This document shows positions 35,560 through 46,600 of a stretch of 64,000 nt of DNA, one piece after another. The DNA is taken from contig NC_061805.1 in NCBI RefSeq assembly GCF_021462225.1, positions 49,232,860-49,296,859 of the forward strand, written 5' to 3'. The notes below the pieces were generated by a model. The model saw only the letters and a list, made by a program, of their open reading frames with translations. It searched no databases and was not told the DNA's origin. This DNA is from Girardinichthys multiradiatus. Its lineage: Eukaryota > Chordata > Actinopteri > Cyprinodontiformes > Goodeidae. The position numbers were made by a program, and so were the translations under genes. Position 1 is the stretch's first letter, and every line of letters begins with the position of its first letter.

Positions 35560-36540
35560 CACCGGACTCCACATTGTCAGTATCTATTAAAACAAACTCG
35601 TAACTACGAACACATTTGTAGAAACACCTTTAACTAACTGTGGAGGTAATCTGACCCACTCATTTGTCGTGCTGTTTCATTTCATAGGGCGCCTGCTTTT
35701 TTTAAGGTCCCACCATAAGTTAATCAAGGTAAAGTCTGAACGTGGACTGGGCCATTGGGAAAGCTTGATTCCTTTCCTTTTCACCCATCCTGCGGTTGAA
35801 TTGCTGCCGTGTTTTGGACCATTGTCCTGTTGAAAACCGAGGTTTGGCCAAGCTTCACCTATCAGCCACACAGCCGGACATTTGACTCTAGAATCCTTTG
35901 GTATGCCGAGGAGTTCATGGGTCGCTCAATTACTGCAAGGTGTCCATTTTCAGTGGCTGCAAAACAAGCCCAGATCATCACGCTTCCACCTCCATGCTTA
36001 AAGGTTGATATGAGGCGTTGTTTTATAGCCAGCCATCTCTGCTGGATCTCATCTGTCCAAAGAACATTGTACTAGAAGTCTCATAGCTCATTCAAACGCA
36101 GCTCTGCTACCCTGAGTCTTGTTGCCATTTTTGTTTTAGGGAGATGAGGCTCTCTCCTTTAATCCTTCCAACCAAGCCATACTACTTCTTCTGTCAAATG
36201 GTCCTTTCATTAATTTTAACATTGAACATGCTAAATAAGGGCTGTAGAGACAGAGCTCTTCAGTTATTTGTCATTTCTCTGAGCATTCTGCGCTCTGAAC
36301 TTAGGCTGAAATTCTTGGATGTCCAGTCCTGGGAAGATTGGTGGCTAAACGATGGATTTTTATGGGTTGGAAATGGCCTTTTAACCCTTCCCTGATATAG
36401 AGACAACAACAGCTGCTTCCCTGTGTTCATTGCTGATGCCTTTCCGTCTTGGCATCGTATTAACACACACCCTTATGTGCCACTTCAGAAACCAGACCAG
36501 TTTGTCTAATGATCTGCTCCAATCTACCACCATTCAGGAA
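35560..36540 (-). pseudogene. Decayed Tc1-like transposon
   Basis: Minus-strand transposase relics: antisense GCCCAGATCATCACGCTTCC (VMVWG-type region), TTTTGGACCATTGTCCTGTT (QQDN region) and GACTGGGCCATTGGGAAAG (SPDLNPIE region). Stops in every frame. Lies between the candidate cnot6l promoter and first coding exon. Confidence 0.7.
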
Positions 36541-36689
36541 CAAAATATGCTAAATATGACCCCTGAACTGGTGATCCCCGGCTCACAGAAATTCTGTCCA
36601 TTACAGATTAGTGGGAATGAGTTTGACGCAATACCAGTAACGTCAACAAAGTTCTGGCTCCTTTGTACAAGCACCACTTAGTGACTCCT

Positions 36690-37260
36690 CTGTCTTTACG
36701 ATGCTGCCAGAACTCTCTGCGACCTTTAACCTCTTGGTCCCCATCATCTGAGTCGGGTGTGGGCGTCCTCTGCAGCGAGACTCCATCCAGGCGGCTGAAT
36801 AGATGTAAAGAGTGAATTCCTGACACCTGAAATATAAAAGCAATCAATGTTGCTCTCCAAACGGTCCTTTGTGACATTAACGCTGCACGCACTGATGAGG
36901 TATTCATGATATCAATCAGACTCAACTCTGGTACCCAGATGTAGAGAACTGCCATGGTTTCTTTTCTTTTTTGATTGTATTTTAAATTCCTTAAAGAACC
37001 ACTTCTGGCTGTTTTTTCTCTCACCATCTGCTTGAAAGTATTCAGGATCATTACCTCTAAACAGCCTTTTTTCAGTTTTTGCTGCATTTTCACTCATAAA
37101 ATCATGAATCATAATTATTACACAAATTTCTTCCCTGGTTTCTGACTGGGTCATGAGACAAATTGACCTTTCTTCCATGAAATTATCCATTTCTGGATGT
37201 GAAACCTGATAAGCTGAGAGACTGCAGAGGTGGAGCAACCCTCCTGCAGTGATGTGTAGG
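36690..37260. other. Unassigned stretch with overlapping minus-strand ORFs
   Basis: Minus-strand ORFs of 161 (37093-36608) and 108 codons (37238-36912) overlap in different frames. Neither resembles a known domain; both are polar and rich in Lys/Glu. Probably chance or an unrecognised repeat next to the Tc1 relic. Confidence 0.35.
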
Positions 37261-37505
37261 AGGTGGTCTTGGAAAGCAGCTGTTTCATGATGTATGATTC
37301 AGTTTATGAGGGAACCTGCGTCATCATGTGTTACTGGAGAAAACTTTGTAATAATAGAGAACCAGCAGACGGCTTCTTTTTGTAGAGATTGACTCTTCAG
37401 AAATCGGTTTTTAAAACAAACTTTTCTTCTTGTTTTCTCCTGAAGGTTTAGTGTTTTTCTCACTCTGAATGTAAACTATAATCCATGTTCTTGCTTTGTT
37501 TTCAG

Positions 37506-37627
37506 ATTAACAGGTATGCCAAAGGAAAAATATGATCCTCCAGATCCCCGCAGATGTTACACCATCATGTCAGCTGAGGAGGCGACCAGTGGGAAGAAGT
37601 CTCACTGGAATGAGCTCGAGATAACTG
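37506..37627 (+). CDS. cnot6l: cnot6l first coding exon seen
   Basis: Acceptor TTTTCAG, then ATTAACAGGT before ATG 37516; encodes [20 protein letters not shown] and [11 protein letters not shown], donor GTTAGT. The bases before the ATG are in frame as LTG, which fits the MRL-x-GMPKEK start of other CNOT6L proteins if an upstream exon supplies ATG AG. Confidence 0.88.
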
Positions 37628-40600
37628 GTTAGTCCAGCTGATTCCCGCTGGTTCTGCTTTCAGCAACAGATTAATCCCGACTCCCGAGTTCAAAATGTAC
37701 AGCTAAAGAAAAGTCCAAAGTGCTTAAAAAGAAGGCAGCTGGACTTCTTCAAGATGTTTCAACTTTCAGCCAAAAGGCTTCTTCAGTTAAAACTGAACCA
37801 GAGAAGATGTCCAGATGCCTTCTACTTAAGCACTTAGATTCTCAGTCATGTCCTGAATGACTGAGAATCTACACCATCCTGAAGAAAAGTGAAAACCGAG
37901 GAGGAAGTACAGGTCCTTCTCAAAATATTAGCATATTGTGATAAAGTTCATTATTTTCCATAATGTCATGATGAAAATTTAACATTCATATATTTTAGAT
38001 TCATTGCACACTAACTGAAATATTTCAGGTATTTTATTGTCTTAATACGGATGATTTTGGCAAACAGCTCATGAAAACCCAAAATTCCTATCTCACAAAA
38101 TTAGCATATCATTAAAAGGGTCTCTAAACGAGCTATGAACCTAATCATCTGAATCAACGAGTTAACTCTAAACACCTGCAAAAGATTCCTGAGGCCTTTA
38201 AAACTCCCAGCCTGGTTCATCACTCAAAACCCCAATCATGGGTAAGACTGCCGACCTGACTGCTGTCCAGAAGGCCACTATTGACACCCTCAAGCAAGAG
38301 GGTAAGACACAGAAAGACATTTCTGAACGAATAGGCTGTTCCCAGAGTGCTGTATCAAGGCACCTCAGTGGGAAGTCTGTGGGAAGGAAAAAGTGTGGCA
38401 GAAAACGCTGCACAACGAGAAGAGGTGACCGGACCCTGAGGAAGATTGTGGAGAAGGGTCGATTCCAGACCTTGGGGGACCTGCGGAAGCAGTGGACTGA
38501 GTCTAGAGTAGAAACATCCAGAGCCACCGTGCACAGGCGTGTGCAGGAAATGGGCTACAGGTGCCGCATTCCCCAGGTCAAGCCACTTTTGAACCAGAAA
38601 CAGCGGCAGAAGCGCCTGACCTGGGCTACAGAGAAGCAGCACTGGACTGTTGCTCAGTGGTCCAAAGTACTTTTTTCGGATGAAAGCAAATTCTGCATGT
38701 CATTCAGAAATCAAGGTGCCAGAGTCTGGAGGAAGACTGGGGAGAAGGAAATGCCAAAATGCCAGAAGTCCAGTGTCAAGTACCCACAGTCAGTGATGGT
38801 CTGGGGTGCCGTGTCAGCTGCTGGTGTTGGTCCACTGTGTTTTATCAAGGGCAGGGTCAATGCAGCTAGCTATCAGGAGATTTTGGAGCACTTCATGCTT
38901 CCATCTGCTGAAAAGCTTTATGGAGATGAAGATTTCATTTTTCAGCACGACCTGGCACCTGCTCACAGTGCCAAAACCACTGGTAAATGGTTTACTGACC
39001 ATGGTATCACTGTGCTCAATTGGCCTGCCAACTCTCCTGACCTGAACCCCATAGAGAATCTGTGGGATATTGTGAAGAGAACGTTGAGAGACTCAAGACC
39101 CAACACTCTGGATGAGCTAAAGGCCGCTATCGAAGCATCCTGGGCCTCCATAAGACCTCAGCAGTGCCACAGGCTGATTGCCTCCATGCCACGCCGCATT
39201 GAAGCAGTCATTTCTGCCAAAGGATTCCCGACCAAGTATTGAGTGCATAACTGTACATGATTATTTGAAGGTTGACGTTTTTTGTATTAAAAACACTTTT
39301 CTTTTATTGGTCGGATGAAATATGCTAATTTTGTGAGATAGGAATTTTGGGTTTTTATGAGCTGTATGCCAAAATCATCCCTATTAAGACAATAAAAGAC
39401 CTGAAATATTTCAGTTAGTGTGCAATGAATCTAAAATATATGAATGTTAAATTTTCATCATGACATTATGGAAAATAATGAACTTTATCACAATCTGCTA
39501 ATATTTTGAGAAGGACCTGTAGATGTTAGGTTGGACCAAACTCAGGTTTGTGGAGAACAAATTGTCCTAAAGATATAAATACCCACCTAGCAAAGTTTGT
39601 GGGTCACTGCTGCTGCAGTGGATGGACTTCTAAAATTTCAGAAACAAAAGGTCAAAAATGTTCAGTCACATCGTAAACTAAGCTGTAGATTTGTAGTCTG
39701 TTCTTCTGAAGTTCATACGTTGTGGATTTTTGTGTCATCTTGGTCTAGAAACAATGTCAGACTCTGTTGTTAATTTGGGATATCTAACAGTATCCTGGTT
39801 TTTAACGTCGTCTGTTTGTGTTTTTCTTGAATCAGGGCGGGTGAGGAGTCTGAGCAGCTCGTTATGGACCCTTACGCACCTGACGGCGCTGCACATCAAC
39901 GACAACAACCTGACCCGCATCCCGCCGGACATCGCCAAGCTGCCCAACCTGGTCTACCTAAACCTGTCGTCCAATAAGCTCCGCAGTCTGCCCGCCGAAC
40001 TGGGCAACATGGTCTCTCTCAGGTAGGCTGCCCTGCTCCACGCTCTGTGTGATCAGAACCATTCAGGGGAGTCCAGGAGGCTTTATACCTGTGACAGAAT
40101 AAGCGCAGTAAATATACCTCCACTCTGGCCTTCATACAGGGTTCTTCGGTGTACTTGAGCTCTAAAATGTGGCTGAATTTTGGATAAAGTTGTTGAAAGT
40201 ACTTTAAACTGTAGCTGAGTTTGTTTCGTGTCACTTCCCACACCCACTGACGTGGGGTAGAAACAGAACTATCTTTTATTGTCCCTCAGTGGGGAAGTTC
40301 AGGCGTAGCAGCAGCAGAGTGACAGCATGCAGATTCACACAAGGCTGAACATATAAAAACCGTAAAATAAGCAATTCAAGCTAGCTCATCTGTTGGATCA
40401 GAACAGACGGTCCAGCCTTTGTTCCCCACATGCATCATCAGTGAGCTATGACCCTGTGGTCACTTCAACTCCGTTCCACCATGACTCCCAGAACTGCAGG
40501 TCTGGAGATGCTCTGACCCAGTTGTCTACTCTACCTAAACATGCTCAAACCCGTCCATTTGTCCGCTTGTAGGACAAAAATGTTCTATTTCCGCCTGATA

Positions 40601-43600
40601 TATGCCACCCATTAGAAGGTGATGTGGTAAAGAGATAATCAGTGTTATTCACTTTAACTTTTAATTGGTCATAATGTTTTGCCTTATCCTGGTATACCAG
40701 CCAGTATCTATAAAGTACCTCAGCTGCATGGAGGGATGACTATAACTCATGGAGTGTCTGAGCTTCGTGGTTTTATTTTTGATGTCAAACAGCAGAGGAT
40801 CTGACCCAAACAGATCCGGCGAGACAAAATACCAGGTGGTTCTGATTTCTGTCCGGTGCTGCGACACCCAAACTCCACCTCTGACACGAGTTTAAAACAT
40901 GAAAACACAACATGCAGCTGCGCACCTGACTCAGGTTGTCCATATACTAAGATAAGAGCTGGACGAGTCTTAGTTCCAATCCGGAATAAAACAAACCTCC
41001 GTAGAACCTGGTTATGGTTCAGAGAGGTTCTGCTTTCTGTACTTATCTCTAACCTTTGGGTCAACACCAGTGGTGTCCAAACGTTTCGCCATGTAGGTCA
41101 AATGTGCTAAAGTCAAAGCAGGTTACTTTTTGTTTCACACTTAAAAATACAAAAATCATCTGTGATTTTTCTTTTTTTCATGTAAATAAATTAAATATAC
41201 TACATTTTAATAAAACAACAGATTCAGATTTTTGTAGAAAGGAGGTCTGTAAATTATTGTAGATCTGAAACAAAAAATCTGTCTCTTTAAAGGAATGCGT
41301 GCATGTTGCAAATCATGATCTCTAGGATGGATGAGGGAGAGTCTTTGTTTAAAAAAAGTCTTATTTTGCCAACTTTAATCACAGGTTGCTACACTTAAAA
41401 TCAAAATAAGAGAAAAACGTCGCTAATAAAAGACAAAAAACTTTGTGTTGCACCAAATATTTTTCATTTCGAAAGGATAAAAACATTTCTGTAAAACTCT
41501 CCTAAAATATTTCATACTGTGTCCGTCTGCATCTAAAGCCTGTACTGGAGGGCCACATTTCAACCATATTTGAATTTAAGTCGGAGGCCACGTAAAATCA
41601 CTCCAGGGGCTGCAAATGGCCCCAGGACCACACTTTGGACACCACTGGACTGCAGTGTTTGGAAACTGGAAGCTTTTTGGGCTCCCAGATCAAATCTAAT
41701 GAAAAACGCTTTCAACTGTGTGGAGAAATGTTAAAAAAGAATCATTTTTAATGCGCAGTTATTGCTGTTTATGTGAAAATACATGTGTCTACTATTTAAG
41801 AGTAAATATAAGGATTTTATCACCAAAAATACACCCTGAGAAAACTTGAAAACAGCTTGAATTTCCCCTGAATCTGGGAAGTGTAACGTCTGTTTATGGC
41901 AGCAGCTTCTTTAATTTCTCCCTTTCATCAAAATGTCTCAAACATCGCGTCTTTCTTTTTAACTGAAACTTGTAGTTTTGTCTGAAAGTTTGAAGTTTTC
42001 CTTATTTTGAAGTTTTTAAATATGACCAGGAAGTCCCTGAAATACAAAACTTGTTGACACCTAAACTCCTAAAGCAAAACTTCACTTTTTATTCTTAAAT
42101 ACATAAATGATTCATTTGTCCAAGCTCTGAATCGACTGAACATGGATTCATTTGTTTTAAACTTATACGATTTAAGTTAAATATCTTGAAGGATTTAGAT
42201 CCTAAACGGTGTCGGAGTGCAGAACAAAAGCAAGGTTCAGACTCTGTAATCCGACGACCTCCAACGCGGCGGCTTGTTTTGTTCTGACGGGCGTCACGCC
42301 TCTGGATCGACGAGACAATGACGATACGGGACAGAGACTTTTCTAAAGACCAGAAGAGGGTTAAAATACTTGTTGATTAGAAATGATGATGTGTGAGAGA
42401 AATAAAAGCGTGGAAGAAAATGCTGATGCTTGGTTGTCCCATTTGTTGCAGGGAATTGCTTTTGAACAACAATCTTCTACGAGTTCTGCCTTATGAACTT
42501 GGTAGGCTTTTCCAGCTTCAAACTCTGGGACTGAAAGGTGAGACGTCTTCTTTCTTTGGTGATTATTTTAGAGATTTTTCTTAAAAGCTAAACACCAAAG
42601 ATAGGATTTGTTACTGTATTTATTCGCAGGAAATCCGTTATCCCAAGACATCCTCAATCTGTACCAGGAGCCCGATGGAACCAGGAAGCTTTTGAACTAC
42701 ATGCTTGACAATCTTGCAGGTAAGTAGCTCAGCAGCTCTACCGCATCCCCGTGTGTCTGAAACCGTTGATGTTTAAACGGCAGTTCTCCGTGAACCCGTT
42801 TGGTGCCGGTGTTTTCTAACCTCTACATCATTGTGTCTGCCGCAGATAAACGAGCATTTGTTTCCCCTCTTCTTGTTTCCAGTTCACCCAGAGCAGCTCC
42901 CCCAAAGACCGTGGATAACTCTAAAGGAGCGAGACCAAATGATCCCAACAGGTCAGTTTATGAGTCAACAGGAAGCACCTTTACCTCATTAAACCAGCAC
43001 TTTGTCTGCCTTTTATGCTGCTGCTGACAACAAATCTACAAACTGCTTGAATATGAGGAATAGACCAGCCACTCATGATTAATAATTTTCTCTGTTTTTG
43101 AGCCACAACTTCATAGATTAATCCGTATCTTAGCTCACAGTGTGAGGATCAGTGTAGCTGTTCCTGTTCTCCCTGATTGAATGTGTTTCCTTTGGCCTTC
43201 CCTGCAGCTGTATTCACAGTCATGTGCTACAACGTGCTGTGCGACAAGTACGCCACGCGGCAGCTGTACGGCTACTGTCCGTCCTGGGCCTTGAACTGGG
43301 AGTACCGGAAGAAAGGCATCATGGAGGAAATCGCCGGCTGTGACGCTGATATCATCAGCCTGCAGGTAAAGCAGGCGCTGCGTGTTTGATCTGGAAATAA
43401 GTTTCATATATTTACTTCCAGAAAGACGCAATCCCTGCAGGAAACAGAATACGGGATGGAAGATAAAACGTTTAGTCCAACAAAACAAACCTTTCTTTTG
43501 TTACGATTTGTTTGCACTGTAGCTGTCTGCCATCCATCCATTCATCCATCCATCCATCCATCCATCCATCCACATCCATCCATCCATCCACCTCCATCCA

Positions 43601-46600
43601 TCCATTCATCCATCCATTCATCCATCCATCCATCCATCCACCCGTCCATCCATCCACCCGTCCATCCATTCATCCATCCATCCATCCATCCATCCACCCG
43701 TCCATCCATCCATCCACCTCCATCCATCCATCCATCCACCTCCATCCATCCATCCATCCATCCACCCATCTCCATCCATCCACCCGTCCATCCATCCATC
43801 CATCCATCCACCCATCCATCCATCCATTCATCCATCCATCCATCCACCCATCCACCCACCCATCCATCAACCCATCCATCCATCCACCCATCCATCCATC
43901 CATCCACCCACATCCATCCATCCACCCATCCATCTCCATCCATCCATCCACCCATCCATCCATCCACCCATCCATCCATCTCCATCTATCCATCCATCCA
44001 CCCATCCATCTCCATCCATCCACCCATCCATCCATCCACCCATCCATCTCCATCCATCCACCCATCCATCCATCCATCCACCCACCCACCCATCCATCAA
44101 CCCATCCATCCATCCACCCATCCATCCATCCATCCATCCACCCACATCCATCCATCCACCCATCCATCTCCATCCATCCATCCACCCATCCATCCATCCA
44201 CCCATCCATCCATCTCCATCCATCCACCCATCCATCCACCCATCCATCTCCATCCATCCACCCATCCATCTCCATCCATCCATCCACCCATCCATCTCCA
44301 TCCATCCACCCATCCATCCACCCATCCATCTCCATCCATCCACCCATCCATCCATCCATTCATCCATCCATCCATCCACCCATGCATCAACCCATCCATC
44401 CATCCACCCATCCATCCATCCACCCATCCATCCATCCACCCATCCATCTCCATCCATCCACCCATCCATCTCCATCCACCCATCCATCCATCCATCTCCA
44501 TCCACCCATCCATCTCCATCCATCCACCCATCCATCCATCTCCATCCATCCACCCATCCATCCATCCATTCATCCATCCATCCACCCACCCATCCATCAA
44601 CCCATCCATCCATCCACCCATCCATCCATCCACCCATCCATCCATCCATCCACCCACATCCATCCATCCACCCATCCATCACCATCCACCCATCCATCCA
44701 TCCATCCATCCACCCATCCATCTCCATCCATCCATCCACCCATCCATCTCCATTCATCCACCCATCCATCTCCACCTATCCATCCATCCATCCACCCATC
44801 CACCCACCCATCCATCAACCCATCCATCCATCCACCCATCCATCCATCCACCCATCCATCCATCCACCCATCCATCTCCATCCATCCACCCATCCATCCA
44901 TCCACCCATCCACCCATCAACCCATCCATCCATCCACCCATCCATCCATCCATCCACCCACATCCATCCATCCACCCACATCCATCCATCCACCCACCCA
45001 TCCATCAACCCATCCATCCATCAACCCATCCATCCATCAACCCATCCATCCATCAACCCATCCATCCATCCACCCATCCATCCATCCATCCACCCACATC
45101 CATCCATCAACCCACATCCATCCATCAACCCATCCATCCATCAACCCATCCATCCATCCACACATCCATCCATCCATCCACCCACATCCATCCATCCACC
45201 CACATCCATCCATCCACCCATCCATCTCCATCCATCCATCCACCCATCCATCCATCCAACCACCCATCCATCCATCCACCCATCCATCCATCCATCCATC
45301 CATCATATTGCTTGGGATCTCATGGATGCCATGGCGATTCCCAGGTCAGAAGGGTAATTTAGTTCCTCCAGCGAGTTCAGGATCCGTCTGGAAAACCTCT
45401 AAAGGGAAGCATCCCGATCAAATGCCAGAACCACATCAACCAACTCCTTCCTATATGGAGGTGCAGGTGCTCTACTTCAGCTACCCTTGGATGATGAAGC
45501 TCCTCACCTTATCTCCACCCTGTGGAGGAAGCTGATTTCAGCTGCTTCAATCCCAGATCTTGTTTATTATCTATACCTCATGCTAACAGGTAGAATCTAC
45601 AGGGGTTGGACAATGAAACTGAAACATCTGTCATTTTAGTGTGGGAGGTTTCATGGCTAAATTGGACCAGCCTGGTAGCCAGTCTTCATTGATTGCACAT
45701 TGCACCAGTAAGAGCAGAGTGTGAAGGTTCAATTAGCAGGGTAAGAGCACAGTTTTACTCAAAATATTGAAATGCACACAACATTATGGGTGACATACCA
45801 GAGTTCAAAAGAGGACAAATTGTTGGTGCACGTCTTGCTGGCGCATCTGTGACCAAGACAGCAAGTCTTTGTGATGTATCAAGAGCCACGGTATCCAGGG
45901 TAATGTCACTGATGGTTTGGGCTGCCATATCATGGCATTCCCTTGGCCCAATACTTGTGCTAGATGGGTGCGTCACTGCCAAGGACTACCGAACCATTCT
46001 TGAGGACCATGTGCATCCAATGGTTCAAACATTGTATCCTGAAGGCGGTGCCGTGTATCAGGATGACAATGCACCAATACACACAGCAAGACTGGTGAAA
46101 GATTGGTTTGATGAACATGAAAGTGAAGTTGAACATCTCCCATGGCCTGCACAGTCACCAGATCTAAATATTATTGAGCCACTTTGGGGTGTTTTGGAGG
46201 AGCGAGTCAGGAAACGTTTTCCTCCACCAGTATCACGTAGTGACCTGGCCACTATCCTGCAAGAAGAATGGCTTAAAATTCCTCTGACCACTGTACAGGA
46301 CTTGTATATGTCATTCCCAAGATGAATTGACGCTGTATTGGCCGCAAAAGGAGGCCCTACACCATACTAATAAATTATTGTGGTCTAAAACCAGGTGTTT
46401 CAGTTTCATTGTCCAACCCCTGTAGATGGACTAGTCCACCCAGAGCTTTGCCTCTCAGCTTAGGTCCTAACTTGCCTGCATTGGCCTCTTTACTGCAGAT
46501 GAAACCTGGATCCCTCCGTCCCACTGGCACTTAAGAACATGACACTAATACTTGGACTCCTCCACTTGAGACAGAAACTGCCTGACCCAGAAGGACCGGT

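Larger units (their letters stand above)
37910..39519 (+). mobile_element. Complete Tc1-like transposon in cnot6l intron
   Basis: 1610 bp flanked by TA on both sides (37908-37909, 39520-39521). Terminal inverted repeats of about 205 bp start CAGGTCCTTCTCAAAATATT and are near-identical; the visible differences are a few single bases (for example TATGC versus CTGC near the ends). Carries one intact transposase ORF. The near-identity of the ends and the open frame point to recent insertion. Same orientation as cnot6l. Confidence 0.95.

Noticed and set aside
38198..39151. Minus-strand ORFs opposite the Tc1 transposase
   Set aside because: Antisense shadows of the intact transposase frame.
43456..45362. 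Apparent protein genes of 633 and 616 codons (plus) and several 60-302-codon ORFs (minus) in the CCAT array
   Set aside because: A CCAT repeat contains no stop codon in these frames, so long ORFs arise automatically. Products are pure low-complexity repeats and overlap in several frames and both strands.
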